A DNA stretch of 64,000 nucleotides, taken from Desulfoscipio sp. XC116 (GTDB lineage: Bacteria; Bacillota; Desulfotomaculia; Desulfotomaculales; Desulfallaceae). The position numbers and the translations under genes were made by a program. Positions 17,322 to 28,480 of the stretch are shown piece after piece. Every line of letters starts with the position of its first letter. The first letter of the stretch is position 1. The notes under the pieces were generated by a model that was not told the DNA's origin, ran no database searches, and saw only the letters and a program-made list of their open reading frames with translations. The stretch is taken from contig NZ_CP156660.1 in assembly GCF_039851975.1 (NCBI RefSeq), forward strand, positions 372,001 through 436,000, in the 5' to 3' direction.

Positions 17322-17642
17322 GTGGCCGTGACCAAAAAACAGGAAGGGTCTATGAAAAAAGATAAAGGCACAGGCACAGGCATAGGGAAAGAATTAGTTA
17401 AAAAAGATAATCGGAAAGAAGTGGCCAAAAAGAATGCCGCTGCCAACAAGCCTAACCGAATTGAGCAAGCTAGAGCTTTTTTCCGTGGGGTAACGAACGA
17501 ACTCAAAAAAGTGCACTGGCCCAATCGCAGGGAGACCATGATTTATACTTCGGTGGTTTTGGTTTCGGTGGTGTTTGTGGCTGTATTAATTTGGGTATTT
17601 GATATTATTCTCGGTTCGGCCATGGGTATGCTGATAAAATAG
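17322..17642 (+). CDS. secE: Preprotein translocase subunit SecE
   Basis: Small essential subunit of the SecYEG channel. The roughly 106-residue protein has a Lys-rich N-terminal tail, the conserved amphipathic helix (FFRGVTNELKKVHWPNRRE) and one C-terminal transmembrane helix (about residues 75-97). The start is uncertain: GTG 17322 has AAGG 11 nt upstream; ATG 17352 has AGGAAGGG very close and would drop 10 residues; GTG 17313 and 17328 are also in frame. Confidence 0.92.
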   Translation: MAVTKKQEGSMKKDKGTGTGIGKELVKKDNRKEVAKKNAAANKPNRIEQARAFFRGVTNELKKVHWPNRRETMIYTSVVLVSVVFVAVLIWVFDIILGSAMGMLIK

Positions 17643-17687
17643 TCAAGGGGGTGAGGGGCCTGCGTTCACGCCGGGTCCCTTATATTT

Positions 17688-18215
17688 ATGAGTAAGCGCT
17701 GGTTTGTCATACATACCTACTCCGGTTATGAAAACAAGGTTAAGGCGAACCTGGAAAAGCGCATTGAGTCCATGAATATGGAAGATAAGATATTCCGTAT
17801 TTTGGTTCCCATGGAAGACGAGGTAGAGTTTAAAGACGGCAAAAAAAAGGTTACCAAACGGAAAATTTTCCCCGGCTACGTCTTGGTGGAAATGATAATG
17901 ACCGACGATTCATGGTACGTGGTGCGTAATACTCCCGGAGTAACCGGTTTTGTAGGTAGCGGGGCTAAGCCTATTCCGCTGGAAGAAGCGGAAGCCCGGC
18001 AAATTATCAGGACGATGGGTATGGAGGAATCGCGTACCAAAGTTGACTTTAATGTTGGCGAACAGGTGCGAGTGACCTCCGGGCCTTTTGAGAATTTTGG
18101 CGGGGTTATTGAGGAAATACTGCTTGATAAGAACAAGCTAAGGGTATTGATATCCATGTTTGGCCGGGAAACCCCGGTGGAGCTTGATTATAATCAGGTT
18201 GAAAAAATAAATTAG
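17688..18215 (+). CDS. nusG: Transcription termination/antitermination protein NusG
   Basis: Binds RNA polymerase and links it to the ribosome or Rho. The 175-residue protein has the NGN domain (RWFVIHTYSGYENKV, FPGYVLVEM) and a C-terminal KOW domain (GEQVRVTSGPFENFGG). Length is normal. The ATG has only a weak ribosome site. It precedes rplK by 24 bp. Confidence 0.96.
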   Translation: MSKRWFVIHTYSGYENKVKANLEKRIESMNMEDKIFRILVPMEDEVEFKDGKKKVTKRKIFPGYVLVEMIMTDDSWYVVRNTPGVTGFVGSGAKPIPLEEAEARQIIRTMGMEESRTKVDFNVGEQVRVTSGPFENFGGVIEEILLDKNKLRVLISMFGRETPVELDYNQVEKIN

Positions 18216-18239
18216 ACAGCGCGAGGAGGTGTGTAACAT

Positions 18240-18665
18240 ATGGCTAAACGGGTAGCGGCAGTTATTAAATTGCAGGTACCGGCGGGTAAGGCTACTCCCG
18301 CACCCCCGGTGGGTCCGGCACTGGGCCAACATGGGGTTAATATTATGCAATTTGTTAAAGATTATAATGAACGTACGGCCAAGCAGGCGGGGATGATTAT
18401 TCCGGTAGAAATAACTGTTTATGAAGACAGGAGTTTTACCTTTATCACTAAAACCCCCCCGGCGGCGGTACTGCTGAAAAAGGCGGCCGGGCTGGAGACT
18501 GCTTCGGGCGAACCTAATAAGAAGAAAGTAGGCAAGGTAACCAGTGCCCAGGTGCGGGAAATTGCCGAGTTAAAAATGCAGGATTTAAACGCTAACGATG
18601 TTGACGCGGCTATGCGTATGGTTGAAGGGACCGCACGCAGCATGGGTATAGAGGTAGCCGGTTAA
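18240..18665 (+). CDS. rplK: Ribosomal protein L11
   Basis: The 141-residue stalk-base protein that binds the GTPase-associated region of 23S rRNA. Recognisable are the proline-rich linker [23 protein letters not shown] and the C-terminal RNA-binding domain ending in [19 protein letters not shown] precedes ATG. First of the rplK-rplA pair, usually cotranscribed with nusG. Confidence 0.97.
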   Translation: MAKRVAAVIKLQVPAGKATPAPPVGPALGQHGVNIMQFVKDYNERTAKQAGMIIPVEITVYEDRSFTFITKTPPAAVLLKKAAGLETASGEPNKKKVGKVTSAQVREIAELKMQDLNANDVDAAMRMVEGTARSMGIEVAG

Positions 18666-18712
18666 AAATGTGGGAGGATCATTTCCGTTAATACCACAAG
18701 GAGGTACAATAT

Positions 18713-19411
18713 ATGCCAAAAAGAGGGAAAAGGTATCAAGATGCGGCCAAACAAATTGACCGTGCAAAACTTTACGATCCGCAGGAAGCAATTGACTTGC
18801 TCAAAAGCATGTCCAAAGCTAAGTTTGATGAAACTGTGGAGGTCGCGGTTAGGCTTGGCGTGGACCCGCGGCATGCCGACCAGCAGGTCCGGGGAGCCAT
18901 GGTGTTGCCACACGGTACCGGTAAAACTCGTACTGTGCTGGTTTTTGCCAGGGATGATAAGGCCAAGGAAGCCGAAGCTGCCGGAGCGGATTTTGTCGGT
19001 GCGGAAGATATGGTGGAAAAGATTCAAAAGGAAGGCTGGCTGGGATTTGAAGTGGCCATTGCTACCCCGGATATGATGGGTATGGTGGGTAAATTGGGTC
19101 GTATTCTTGGCCCGCGTGGGTTAATGCCCAACCCCAAAACAGGTACTGTTACCTTCGATGTTAACCAGGCTATACAAGAAGTGAAAGCCGGTAAGATTGA
19201 ATACCGGGTGGATAAGGCCGGGAATATTCACGCTCCTATTGGTAAAGCTTCCTTTGATGCTGAAAAACTTGCCCAGAATTTAAAGGCATTGGTCGACCAG
19301 CTTATCCGGGTCAGACCTGCGGCTGCCAAGGGCCAGTATATTAAAGGTATTACAATTACCACCACCATGGGGCCCGGTGTTAAGGTTAGCGCCCAGAAAG
19401 TTACTGCCTGA
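18713..19411 (+). CDS. rplA: Ribosomal protein L1
   Basis: The 232-residue L1 stalk protein that moves deacylated tRNA out of the E site and can repress its own operon by mRNA mimicry. Typical segments are [26 protein letters not shown], and the signature [22 protein letters not shown] follows AAGGAGGTACAAT. Length is as expected. Confidence 0.97.
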   Translation: MPKRGKRYQDAAKQIDRAKLYDPQEAIDLLKSMSKAKFDETVEVAVRLGVDPRHADQQVRGAMVLPHGTGKTRTVLVFARDDKAKEAEAAGADFVGAEDMVEKIQKEGWLGFEVAIATPDMMGMVGKLGRILGPRGLMPNPKTGTVTFDVNQAIQEVKAGKIEYRVDKAGNIHAPIGKASFDAEKLAQNLKALVDQLIRVRPAAAKGQYIKGITITTTMGPGVKVSAQKVTA

Positions 19412-19435
19412 TAAATTAAGCTGCATAGTGATACC

Positions 19436-19716
19436 TAGCCGCAGACAGCAGGCGCCCGTTGCGGGCATAATGGTTAAATGCCGCCAGCCGAGGCCGGGAG
19501 GGTTAAACCTTTTAAGCGTTTGCTTAAACGGGCCTCTGGCATATGCGTCTGCGCCGGAGGTTTTTTAGTTATCCGATGGCCGGTCGCCGCCGATACCTTC
19601 ACTTTTAAGAGGCGGATAAGCGGTGCTGAGCTCCCCGGATAACGGTTCCTAAAATTCGGAGCGGCCTAGAGTCCCAACCGAATTAAGAATTTGAATTGGA
19701 AAAGGAGGTGTACATA
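19436..19716 (+). ncRNA. L10 leader: 5' regulatory region of rplJ-rplL
   Basis: A gene-free stretch whose first 130 bases carry many complementary segments (GCAGAC near 19441 with GTCTGC near 19547, CCAGCCGAGG near 19485) in the manner of the ribosomal-protein L10 leader, bound by L10-(L12)4 to control its own expression. It ends in the terminator at 19533-19566, so control is probably by attenuation. Assignment rests on position, fold outline and the CCGAGG element; no covariance search was run. Confidence 0.7.
19533..19566 (+). terminator. Attenuator terminator in the L10 leader
   Basis: CCTCTGGC (19533-19540) pairs with GCCGGAGG (19553-19560), one G-U pair, followed by six T. The loop holds GCGTCTGC, which can pair with GCAGAC near 19441 in an alternative fold. 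Confidence 0.75.
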
Positions 19717-20253
19717 TTGCCTATTAATAAGCAGGAAAAAGAACAAATGCTGCAAATGCTCAAAGAAAAGATGGGTTCTTCGCAAATAATTATTATGGCC
19801 GACTATAAGGGTATTGATGTTGATGCCATGACCAAGTTGCGCCGTAAAATGCGCGATTCGGACAGTGAGTTAAAGGTAGCTAAGAATACGATTATTAAAA
19901 TCGCGGCTCGGGAATTGGCTATCGAAAATGTAGATCCCTATTTGGAGGGCCCCACTGCGCTGGCCTTTGGCATAAATGATCCGGTAGCTCCGGCTAAAGT
20001 ACTGAGTGAATTTATTAAAGAGTATAAGAAACTGGAAATAAAAGCGGCCGTTTTAGAAGGACAGGTTATTGACGCAGCACAAGTGAAGGCACTGGCCAGC
20101 TTACCTTCCCGGGAGGTGCTGCTGGCAAAAGTGCTGGGCGGAATGCAGGCCCCCATGTATGGTTTTGCCGGTGCTCTGCAGGGCTTGCTGAGGAATTTTG
20201 TTTATGTGCTTGATGCCGTGCGAGAGAAAAAAGCCGGCGAAGCGGCGGGTTAA
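19717..20253 (+). CDS. rplJ: Ribosomal protein L10
   Basis: The 178-residue base of the L7/L12 stalk. N-terminal rRNA-binding domain (MADYKGIDVDAMTKLRRKMR, KVAKNTI) and C-terminal helix binding L12 dimers (FVYVLDAVREKK). TTG 19717 is chosen because AAGGAGG lies 8 nt upstream; the longer in-frame reading from 19696 runs through that ribosome site. Confidence 0.95.
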   Translation: MPINKQEKEQMLQMLKEKMGSSQIIIMADYKGIDVDAMTKLRRKMRDSDSELKVAKNTIIKIAARELAIENVDPYLEGPTALAFGINDPVAPAKVLSEFIKEYKKLEIKAAVLEGQVIDAAQVKALASLPSREVLLAKVLGGMQAPMYGFAGALQGLLRNFVYVLDAVREKKAGEAAG

Positions 20254-20321
20254 GGCGTTTTGCATATCCGTCGTTGCCGTGTGGTTTTTGAATAAGAAAA
20301 AAATTAGGGAGGTTTATATTA

Positions 20322-20702
20322 ATGTCCAAAGTAGCAGAAATACTGGAAGCCGTTAAGGGCTTAACCGTTTTGGAGCTGGCCGAGCTGGTCAAAGCTTTTG
20401 AAGATGAATTTGGTGTAAGTGCGGCAGCCCCCGTTGCGGCTGTTGCGGCTCCCGTGGCTGGTGGCGCAGCCTCAGCCGAGGAAGAAGTGCAAACTGAATT
20501 TGATGTAATTTTAACAGCCGTTGGAGATAAGAAAGTTAACGTTATTAAGGTGGTACGCGAGGCTACCGGTCTGGGCTTAAAAGAGTCCAAGGAATTGGTT
20601 GACAGTGCTCCCAAGCCTGTCAAGGAGAAGATTAGCAAGGAAGACGCCGAAGCGCTTAAGGCTAAGCTTGCCGAAGCCGGTGCCACTGCTGAAATCAAGT
20701 AG
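20322..20702 (+). CDS. rplL: Ribosomal protein L7/L12
   Basis: The 126-residue acidic stalk protein recruiting translational GTPases. It has the N-terminal dimerisation helix pair ([19 protein letters not shown]), an Ala/Pro/Val-rich hinge, and the globular domain ([18 protein letters not shown]). GGGAGG precedes ATG. A terminator follows directly. Confidence 0.97.
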   Translation: MSKVAEILEAVKGLTVLELAELVKAFEDEFGVSAAAPVAAVAAPVAGGAASAEEEVQTEFDVILTAVGDKKVNVIKVVREATGLGLKESKELVDSAPKPVKEKISKEDAEALKAKLAEAGATAEIK

Positions 20703-20718
20703 TTGATATCGGAATAAA

Positions 20719-20750
20719 AAAAAGCCGCTTCCGATTGGATGCGGCTTTTT
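20719..20750 (+). terminator. Intrinsic terminator after rplL
   Basis: AAAAAGCCGC (20719-20728) and GCGGCTTTTT (20741-20750) form a perfect 10-bp stem. It ends 2 bp before the rpoB -35 box. Confidence 0.85.
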
Positions 20751-20752
20751 GC

Positions 20753-20781
20753 TTGACAGTTAAAAATTAGTATGTTATAAT
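20753..20781 (+). promoter_or_regulatory. Consensus sigma-A promoter of rpoB-rpoC
   Basis: TTGACA (20753-20758), 17-bp spacer, TATAAT (20776-20781), with TG one base before the -10: a full consensus extended promoter. Transcription would start near 20788, giving a 215-nt leader. Confidence 0.9.
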
Positions 20782-20852
20782 CTTAAAATCGCATTGTAAA
20801 GAGTATTGGTAGAATTACCATATTCTAGTATTATTTTTTATATATGTTCAGA

Positions 20853-20891
20853 TAATGTATCCATTATAAAAATAATGGAAATAATACATTA
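20853..20891 (+). other. AT-rich hairpin in the rpoB leader
   Basis: TAATGTAT-CCATTA (20853-20866) pairs with TAATGG (20873-20878) and ATACATTA (20884-20891), a 14-bp stem interrupted by a 5-nt bulge. A T-rich stretch (TTTTTTATTTT) follows 6 nt later, so it could slow or attenuate transcription. Confidence 0.55.
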
Positions 20892-21002
20892 GATAGCTTT
20901 TTTATTTTGTTAGTAAGCGAGGGATTGTGAAGAGAACAATACCTTGCTTTTCCTTGTTTGTATTAATATTAATGCCTTATTTTTGGGGGTGTGGTGCTGT
21001 AG

Positions 21003-24000
21003 ATGTATCCTGAACAACTGGGTACTAGAACCAGGTGGAATTTCGGGAAGTTCCAGGAAGTCCTGGAGCTGCCAAATCTTATTGAAGTGCAGCGCAATTC
21101 GTACGTATGGTTTCTTAGTGCAGGACTGAGGGAGGTGTTCCATGATATTTCTCCCATTCAGGATTTTACCGGCAATTTAGTGCTGGAGTTTCTTGATTAT
21201 AACCTGGGCAAACCAAAGTATGGCGTTGAGCAATGTAAAGAACGCGATGTTACTTATGCGGCTCCACTTAGGGTAAAGGTACGTCTGATCAACAAGGAAA
21301 CCGGTGAGGTTAAAGAACAGGAAGTTTTTATGGGTGATTTCCCGTTGATGACCGATAAGGGTACCTTTATTATCAACGGGGCTGAGCGGGTTATTGTCAG
21401 CCAGTTGGTGCGTTCACCCGGTGTTTATTTTGCGGAGACACACGACCCCAGCGGCAAAAAGCTTTATGGCGCGACTATTATACCTAATCGTGGCGCTTGG
21501 CTGGAATTTGAAACCGATGTTAACGACCAGCTTCACGTGCGTATTGATCGTACCAGAAAGATCACTGCAACAGTATTGATAAGGGCTTTGGGTTATGGAT
21601 CCAATATTATGATAACAGATTTGTTCAATGAAAATATACATATTCAGGAAACCCTGGCCCGGGATAATACTGATTCCACAGAAGACGCGCTGGTGGAGAT
21701 CTATAAACGCTTGCGTCCAGGCGAACCGCCTACGGTAGATAGCGCCCGGTCGCTGCTGGAAACACTCTTTTTTGATCCCAAGCGTTACGATTTGGCGGTT
21801 GTAGGTCGTTACAAAATTCAGAAAAAGCTTAAACACGGGGTGTTATACCGTTATCCCGAAAGTGATAGCCAGGAAACGGAATTTGATCCTTATTTGAAAG
21901 CTGACGTGCCCAAGGAACGGGAATTTATCCGGGAGCTCACTGCACAAGATATTATTGAAACGGTGAACTATTTACTGCGTCTTATGGAAGGTGAGGGGCA
22001 GGTAGATGATATCGACCACCTGGGCAACCGGCGTTTGCGCTCGGTGGGCGAGCTGCTGCAAAATCAGTTTCGCATTGGTTTATCCCGGATGGAGCGTGTA
22101 GTGCGGGAGCGTATGACCATTCAGGATGTGGATGTCATAACTCCACAGGTGTTGATTAACATTCGCCCCGTGGTAGCGGCCATTAAAGAATTCTTTGGCT
22201 CAAGTCAGCTCAGCCAATTTATGGACCAGACCAATCCTCTGGCGGAATTGACACACAAACGTCGTCTATCCGCTTTGGGACCCGGCGGTCTCAGCCGTGA
22301 GAGAGCCGGTTTTGAAGTCCGGGACGTACACCACTCTCACTATGGGCGGATGTGTCCCATTGAGACGCCGGAGGGTCCCAACATTGGTTTAATTGGGTCG
22401 CTCTCGTGCTATGCGCGCATTAATAAATTTGGCTTTATTGAAACACCTTACCGTAAGGTGGATAGGGAGAACAAACGGGTTACAGGGGAGATAATATATC
22501 TTACTGCGGACGAGGAAGAGGATCAGGTTATTGCCCAGGCCAACGCTCCGCTAAACGACGACGACTATTTTGTCGATGCGCGTGTCAATGCCCGTCATGG
22601 CAGTGAGATATTGGTGGCTCCCGTGGAACAAGTTGATTACATGGATGTTTCGCCCAAGCAGGTGGTTAGTGTAGCCACTGCGTTGATACCGTTTCTGGAA
22701 CATGATGATGCCAACCGGGCATTAATGGGCGCCAACATGCAGCGGCAAGCCGTTCCCTTACTTAGAACCGATGCTCCGCTGGTGGGTACCGGTATTGAAT
22801 ATAAGGCGGCCAGGGATTCCGGCGTGGTTAAACTTGCCGGTAACAGTGGAGTGGTGGAAAGGGTTACGGCTGCTGAAATTGTTATTCGCACTGATGATAA
22901 TAGATCGGAAAAATATAAATTGCTGAAGTTCGACAGGTCCAATCAGGGTACCTGTATAAACATGCGTCCCATAGTTAGTAAGGGGGAAAGAATTGCAGCC
23001 GGTCAGGTTATTGCCGACGGGCCGTCCACCGATAATGGTGAGCTGGCTTTGGGGCGTAACATACTGGTGGCCTTCATGCCATGGGAGGGCTACAATTACG
23101 AAGATGCTATACTGATTAGTGAAAAGACAGTTAAACAGGACTATTTTACTTCCATACACATTGAGGAGTACGAATGCGATGCCCGTGATACTAAGTTGGG
23201 CCCTGAAGAGATCACCCGGGATATCCCCAATGTCGGCGAGGAAATATTAAAGGACCTGGATGATCGCGGTATTATTCGTGTGGGGGCCGAGGTGCGTCCG
23301 GGGGACATCCTGGTGGGTAAGGTAACACCCAAGGGGGAAACCGAGCTCACAGCCGAGGAACGCTTACTTAGAGCTATTTTTGGCGAAAAGGCTCGCGAAG
23401 TGCGAGATACGTCTCTGCGGGTACCCCATGGTGAAGCCGGTAAAGTGGTGGATGTAAAGGTATTCGCCCGGGATAACGGTGATGAGCTGCCGCCTGGAGT
23501 AAATCAATTGGTGCGGGTCTATATTGCTCAAAAACGCAAGATATCCGAGGGTGATAAAATGGCCGGGCGGCATGGCAACAAGGGCGTTGTGGCACGTATA
23601 TTACCCGAGGAAGATATGCCGTTTTTGCCTGACGGCACGCCTATAGAAATTGTGCTTAATCCTCTGGGGGTGCCTTCCCGGATGAATATCGGACAGGTGT
23701 TGGAAACGCATCTGGGCTGGGCGGCCCGCGCGCTTGGGATACATGTGGCTACTCCGGTATTTAACGGCGCACTGGAAGAGGATATTGTCGCTCAGCTGGA
23801 AAGGGCCGGATTGCCCGCGAACGGTAAAATGACATTGTATGACGGGCGTACCGGCGAGCCATTCGATAGCTCTATCACAGTTGGGTACGTATATATGCTT
23901 AAACTGGCCCACCTGGTGGATGATAAAATTCATGCCCGTTCTACAGGACCATATTCATTGGTGACTCAGCAGCCTTTGGGCGGGAAGGCCCAATTCGGCG

Positions 24001-24500
24001 GCCAGCGTTTTGGTGAAATGGAGGTTTGGGCGCTGGAGGCTTATGGTGCGGCGTACACGCTTCAGGAGATACTTACTGTTAAATCGGACGACGTTGTTGG
24101 ACGCGTAAAAACCTATGAAGCCATTGTTAAAGGCGAGAATGTGCCCGAACCCGGTGTGCCTGAATCTTTTAAGGTACTTATCAAGGAGCTGCAGAGCCTT
24201 GGGCTTGACGTTAAAGTACTTTCAGAGGATGACCAGGAAATTGAAATTAAAGAAGCGGAAGATGATATTGCCGAGACCGCCAAAGACTTGGGTATAGAAT
24301 TGCACGAGGATCGGGTGCGGCGGCGGGACGACAGTTATGATGGACCCGAAGACGAGGAAGATGAGGAATCGGGTGGGGATGTTGATGAGCTGGATGAGGA
24401 TGCTCTTGTTGATAAAGACGGTAAATTGGATGACCTGGATGAGACAGATGATCTGGACGAGGAATTGACCGTTTATGACCCTGATGAGGAGAATTACTAA
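21003..24500 (+). CDS. rpoB: RNA polymerase beta subunit
   Basis: Catalytic-core subunit, 1165 residues. Conserved blocks include the rifampicin pocket ([20 protein letters not shown], apparently wild type), the [10 protein letters not shown]-type block ([12 protein letters not shown]), [10 protein letters not shown], and the C-terminal [23 protein letters not shown] clamp anchor. The last 60 residues form an unusually acidic tail rich in D and E. ATG 21003 directly follows a TAG; a G-rich ribosome site (GGGGGTGTGG) lies 7-13 nt upstream. Its own consensus promoter separates it from rplL. Confidence 0.98.
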   Translation: MYPEQLGTRTRWNFGKFQEVLELPNLIEVQRNSYVWFLSAGLREVFHDISPIQDFTGNLVLEFLDYNLGKPKYGVEQCKERDVTYAAPLRVKVRLINKETGEVKEQEVFMGDFPLMTDKGTFIINGAERVIVSQLVRSPGVYFAETHDPSGKKLYGATIIPNRGAWLEFETDVNDQLHVRIDRTRKITATVLIRALGYGSNIMITDLFNENIHIQETLARDNTDSTEDALVEIYKRLRPGEPPTVDSARSLLETLFFDPKRYDLAVVGRYKIQKKLKHGVLYRYPESDSQETEFDPYLKADVPKEREFIRELTAQDIIETVNYLLRLMEGEGQVDDIDHLGNRRLRSVGELLQNQFRIGLSRMERVVRERMTIQDVDVITPQVLINIRPVVAAIKEFFGSSQLSQFMDQTNPLAELTHKRRLSALGPGGLSRERAGFEVRDVHHSHYGRMCPIETPEGPNIGLIGSLSCYARINKFGFIETPYRKVDRENKRVTGEIIYLTADEEEDQVIAQANAPLNDDDYFVDARVNARHGSEILVAPVEQVDYMDVSPKQVVSVATALIPFLEHDDANRALMGANMQRQAVPLLRTDAPLVGTGIEYKAARDSGVVKLAGNSGVVERVTAAEIVIRTDDNRSEKYKLLKFDRSNQGTCINMRPIVSKGERIAAGQVIADGPSTDNGELALGRNILVAFMPWEGYNYEDAILISEKTVKQDYFTSIHIEEYECDARDTKLGPEEITRDIPNVGEEILKDLDDRGIIRVGAEVRPGDILVGKVTPKGETELTAEERLLRAIFGEKAREVRDTSLRVPHGEAGKVVDVKVFARDNGDELPPGVNQLVRVYIAQKRKISEGDKMAGRHGNKGVVARILPEEDMPFLPDGTPIEIVLNPLGVPSRMNIGQVLETHLGWAARALGIHVATPVFNGALEEDIVAQLERAGLPANGKMTLYDGRTGEPFDSSITVGYVYMLKLAHLVDDKIHARSTGPYSLVTQQPLGGKAQFGGQRFGEMEVWALEAYGAAYTLQEILTVKSDDVVGRVKTYEAIVKGENVPEPGVPESFKVLIKELQSLGLDVKVLSEDDQEIEIKEAEDDIAETAKDLGIELHEDRVRRRDDSYDGPEDEEDEESGGDVDELDEDALVDKDGKLDDLDETDDLDEELTVYDPDEENY

Positions 24501-24532
24501 AACAGGTAGAAAACCCGAAGGGAGAGAGGTCC

Positions 24533-27500
24533 TTGTTGGACTTGAACAACTTCGACCGAATTCGCATAGGCCTGGCTTCTCCGGAACAAATCCGAGCATG
24601 GTCAAGCGGTGAGGTTAAGAAGCCCGAGACCATCAACTACCGCACTTTGAAACCTGAGCGGGACGGATTATTCTGTGAACGTATTTTTGGTCCCACCCGC
24701 GATTGGGAATGTCATTGCGGTAAATATAAACGTGTTCGCTATAAGGGCGTAATTTGCGATCGATGTGGTGTTGAAGTAACGCGTTCCAAGGTGCGCAGGG
24801 AAAGGCTGGGGCATATTGAGCTGGCCGCTCCGGTCTCTCATATCTGGTATTTTAAGGGGATACCAAGCCGGATGGGGCTTTTGCTGGATATGTCGCCTCG
24901 GGCGTTGGAAAAGGTGCTGTATTTTGTTTCCTATATAGTAATCGATCCCATGGAAACACCGCTGCTTAAAAAGCAGCTGCTTACCGAAACCGAATACCGT
25001 GAGCACAGGGAAAAATACGGCAGCAATTTTAAGGCGTTTATGGGAGCCGAGGCAATCAAGCAGCTGCTGCAAGAAATTGATTTGGAAGAAATGAATCGGG
25101 AGCTGCGTTTGGAACTGCGTGATGTTTCCGGGCAGCGTAAAATTCGCGCTGTTCGCCGACTGGAAGTGGTAGAGGCTTTTCGTAAAAGCGGCAACCGCCC
25201 GGAGTGGATGATTATGGATGTGGTGCCTGTAATCCCGCCCGAGCTGCGTCCCATGGTACAGTTGGACGGCGGCCGGTTTGCCACTTCGGATTTAAACGAC
25301 CTTTATCGTCGGGTGATCAACCGTAATAACCGTTTGAAAAGACTGCTGGATTTGGGTGCTCCGGATATTATAGTGCGTAATGAGAAGCGCATGCTGCAGG
25401 AAGCCGTGGATGCTCTTATTGATAACGGTAGACGGGGCCGTCCGGTGACCGGTCCGGGAAATCGTCCGTTGAAATCACTGAGCGATATGCTAAAGGGCAA
25501 ACAAGGCCGGTTTCGGCAAAACCTGTTGGGAAAAAGGGTGGATTATTCCGGGCGTTCCGTAATTGTAGTCGGTCCCAATTTGCAGTTGCACCAGTGCGGT
25601 TTACCTAAAGAAATGGCTTTAGAGCTGTTCAAACCCTTTGTGATGAAAAAATTAGTTAATGACGGCCATGCCCATAATATAAAAAGTGCCAAGCGTATGG
25701 TGGAACGTGTGCGCCCGGAAGTGTGGGACGTTCTGGAAGAAGTTATTAAGGATCACCCGGTGATGTTAAACCGCGCGCCTACACTGCACCGTCTGGGCAT
25801 TCAGGCTTTTGAACCGAAGCTGGTGGAAGGGAAGGCCATTCAAATTCACCCCATGGTCTGTACCGCTTATAACGCCGACTTTGACGGGGACCAGATGGCG
25901 GTGCACCTGCCTTTATCGGCGGAGTCCCAGGCCGAGGCAAGATTGTTGATGCTTTCCGCATATAATATTTTAAACCCCAAGGATGGCCATCCTGTGGCTA
26001 TTCCCACCCAGGATATGGTGCTGGGCAGCTATTACCTGACTATAGAGAAGCCCGGTGATCTTGGCGAGGGCAAGATATTAAACGGTGCGGAAGAGGCAAC
26101 GATAGCCTATGAAAACGGCGCGGTAAGTCTCCATGCCAAGGTTAAGGTCAGGTTGGACGGAGAGATTATAGAAACAACTGTGGGAAGGGTTATTTTTAAT
26201 TCGGCTGTTCCAAAAGAACTGGGCTATTTTAACAGGGTGGCCGACAAAAAGGCGCTCAGCCGGATTGTGGATGAATCTTACCGTAAGCTTGGTTTTTCCG
26301 CTACGGGCCGGCTATTGGATGGAATTAAGGGCTTGGGCTTTAAATTTGCCACCAAGGCAGGGGTAACTATCGGCAATGCGGATATAATTATTCCCGAAAA
26401 GAAGAAAGAAATACTGGCCGACGCAGAAAAACAAGTGGGAAAAGTAGAGGTCCAGTACCGCCGGGGCCTGATCACAGAGGAAGAGCGCTATCGTAAAGTA
26501 ATCGGCATTTGGAATGATGCTACCAGAAAGGTTACCGATGCGCTGATCGATTCCCTGGATAAATTTAACCCGGTTTATATGATGGCCAACTCCGGTGCCC
26601 GCGGTAATATTCAGCAAATTCGCCAGCTGGCGGGTATGCGGGGCTTGATGGCCGACCCGTCGGGGCGGATTATTGATCTGCCTATTAAAGCTAACTTCCG
26701 TGAGGGCCTGACGGTTTTGGAATACTTTATTTCCACGCACGGCGCCCGTAAGGGATTGGCCGATACCGCTCTGCGTACGGCGGACTCGGGATATTTAACC
26801 CGCCGTCTTGTGGATGTGGCCCAGGATGTAATCGTACGGGAAGTTGACTGCGGCACTCACGAGGGTATCTATGTTTCCGAAATCAAAGACGGCACCGAGG
26901 TAATTGAAAGGCTGGAGGATCGCATTGCCGGGCGGATAACCCTGGAGGATATAGTACATCCCGAAACAGGCGAGGTCATAGTACGGGTTGGGCGGGTGAT
27001 TGAGCACGAGGATGCTGACAACATTGTGGCCGCCGGCATTAAGAAGGTAAAAATCCGCTCGGTACTCACTTGCAAAAGCAGGTACGGGGTGTGCATCAAT
27101 TGTTACGGTCGCAATTTGGCTACCGGGCGCATGGTGGATATCGGCGAGGCGGTGGGTATTATTGCTGCGCAATCCATCGGTGAACCCGGCACACAGTTGA
27201 CTATGCGCACATTCCACACCGGTGGCGTGGCCGGAGATGATATAACTCAAGGTCTGCCCAGGGTAGAGGAGCTTTTTGAGGCCCGCAAACCAAAAGGCCA
27301 GGCTATCGTCACTGAAGAGGGCGGTGTGGTGGAATTAAGAGAAGTTAAGGGCCGCCGGGAAATAGATATTACCAGTGACGACGGAAGTAAAAACAACTAT
27401 GTCATTCCTTATGGCGCTCGTTTGAAAGTGCAAAATGGAGATCGGGTGGATGCCGGTGACGAATTGACCGAGGGTTCGGTAAACCCGCATGACTTGCTGA

Positions 27501-28006
27501 AAATCAAGGGTGCCAATGGAGTGCAAATTTATCTGTTGCAGGAAGTGCAGCGGGTATACCGTTTGCAAGGCGTGGATATTAACGACAAGCACATTGAAGT
27601 CATGATCCGCCAGATGCTGCGCAAGGTGAGAATTGAGGACCAGGGAGATACGTCGCTGCTGCCCGGAGGATTAATAGATATGTTTGATTTTGAAGAGGAA
27701 AACAGATTGGTTGAGCTTGAAGGCGGTGAACCGGCTCAGGGTAAGCCTGTGCTTCTGGGTATTACCAAGGCATCCCTGGCAACGGATTCATTCCTTTCGG
27801 CGGCCTCTTTCCAGGAGACAACCAGGGTGCTTACCGAAGCGGCTATTAAAGGGAAAATGGACCCGCTGTTGGGCCTCAAGGAAAATGTCATTATTGGCAA
27901 GCTGGTGCCGGCCGGTACCGGGATGAGCCGCTACAGGAACGTTGAGATAAAGCCGTCCGAGGAGATGGACAATCCCGATGGACCGGCTGTGGAACAAAAT
28001 GACTGA
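24533..28006 (+). CDS. rpoC: RNA polymerase beta' subunit
   Basis: The 1157-residue catalytic subunit. The N-terminal zinc site ([20 protein letters not shown]), the active-site magnesium motif NADFDGDQM, the bridge helix and trigger loop region ([16 protein letters not shown]) and a second zinc site ([13 protein letters not shown]) are all seen. TTG 24533 lies after GGGAGAGAGG; TTG 24536 is the neighbouring option. It follows rpoB by 32 bp in the same operon. Confidence 0.98.
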   Translation: MLDLNNFDRIRIGLASPEQIRAWSSGEVKKPETINYRTLKPERDGLFCERIFGPTRDWECHCGKYKRVRYKGVICDRCGVEVTRSKVRRERLGHIELAAPVSHIWYFKGIPSRMGLLLDMSPRALEKVLYFVSYIVIDPMETPLLKKQLLTETEYREHREKYGSNFKAFMGAEAIKQLLQEIDLEEMNRELRLELRDVSGQRKIRAVRRLEVVEAFRKSGNRPEWMIMDVVPVIPPELRPMVQLDGGRFATSDLNDLYRRVINRNNRLKRLLDLGAPDIIVRNEKRMLQEAVDALIDNGRRGRPVTGPGNRPLKSLSDMLKGKQGRFRQNLLGKRVDYSGRSVIVVGPNLQLHQCGLPKEMALELFKPFVMKKLVNDGHAHNIKSAKRMVERVRPEVWDVLEEVIKDHPVMLNRAPTLHRLGIQAFEPKLVEGKAIQIHPMVCTAYNADFDGDQMAVHLPLSAESQAEARLLMLSAYNILNPKDGHPVAIPTQDMVLGSYYLTIEKPGDLGEGKILNGAEEATIAYENGAVSLHAKVKVRLDGEIIETTVGRVIFNSAVPKELGYFNRVADKKALSRIVDESYRKLGFSATGRLLDGIKGLGFKFATKAGVTIGNADIIIPEKKKEILADAEKQVGKVEVQYRRGLITEEERYRKVIGIWNDATRKVTDALIDSLDKFNPVYMMANSGARGNIQQIRQLAGMRGLMADPSGRIIDLPIKANFREGLTVLEYFISTHGARKGLADTALRTADSGYLTRRLVDVAQDVIVREVDCGTHEGIYVSEIKDGTEVIERLEDRIAGRITLEDIVHPETGEVIVRVGRVIEHEDADNIVAAGIKKVKIRSVLTCKSRYGVCINCYGRNLATGRMVDIGEAVGIIAAQSIGEPGTQLTMRTFHTGGVAGDDITQGLPRVEELFEARKPKGQAIVTEEGGVVELREVKGRREIDITSDDGSKNNYVIPYGARLKVQNGDRVDAGDELTEGSVNPHDLLKIKGANGVQIYLLQEVQRVYRLQGVDINDKHIEVMIRQMLRKVRIEDQGDTSLLPGGLIDMFDFEEENRLVELEGGEPAQGKPVLLGITKASLATDSFLSAASFQETTRVLTEAAIKGKMDPLLGLKENVIIGKLVPAGTGMSRYRNVEIKPSEEMDNPDGPAVEQND

Positions 28007-28025
28007 CGCATAGTGGGGTTAATCG

Positions 28026-28052
28026 GCCGGGTCGCTTAAAAGCAGACCCGGC
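28026..28052 (+). terminator. Hairpin after rpoC
   Basis: GCCGGGTC (28026-28033) pairs perfectly with GACCCGGC (28045-28052), followed by TTTATC. A weak intrinsic terminator. Confidence 0.55.
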
Positions 28053-28139
28053 TTTATCAGGGCAAAAAACGGTTGGGCACCGTCGGCCGGGGCATCTCTC
28101 CTCAGGCTTCCGGTAAAATACAATTACATTGCAAATTTG

Positions 28140-28168
28140 TTGACTTTGAGTATCGCCGGTGATATTAT
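28140..28168 (+). promoter_or_regulatory. Promoter of the str operon
   Basis: TTGACT (28140-28145), 17-bp spacer, TATTAT (28163-28168), about 30 bp upstream of the L7Ae-like gene. Confidence 0.7.
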
Positions 28169-28200
28169 GTTTAAGTGTGTTATTTTGGGGAGGGTGGTTT

Positions 28201-28452
28201 ATGCCTTTAAAGCGGCTGCAAGCGGCCAAGGAAAAAACAGTAGGTAGCAAGCAAACCGTTAAGGCATTAAAAAAAAATTTAGCCAAAGTGGTTTATGTAG
28301 CGGATAACGCTGATAAACATGTTGCCGGACCCATCCTTAAAGTTTGTGATGAAAAAAAAGTGCCCGTTATTCAAGTGGATTCTATGAAAAACTTGGGCAA
28401 AGCATGTGGAATTAAAGTTGATTGTGCTGCAGCGGCAATTATAAAGGATTAA
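28201..28452 (+). CDS. L7Ae-like K-turn RNA-binding protein (YbxF type)
   Basis: An 83-residue protein of the L7Ae/L30e family. The conserved core is KTVKALKKNL-type N helix, VVYVADNADKHV, and a cysteine-containing strand ending in CAAAAIIKD. Bacillus YbxF, placed identically between rpoC and rpsL, binds kink-turn RNA. ATG 28201 has GGGGAGG upstream; the ORF extends to 28159 but that includes the promoter -10 box. Confidence 0.92.
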   Translation: MPLKRLQAAKEKTVGSKQTVKALKKNLAKVVYVADNADKHVAGPILKVCDEKKVPVIQVDSMKNLGKACGIKVDCAAAAIIKD

Positions 28453-28480
28453 TAATATTGCAAAGGAGGTGTAATAAAAT

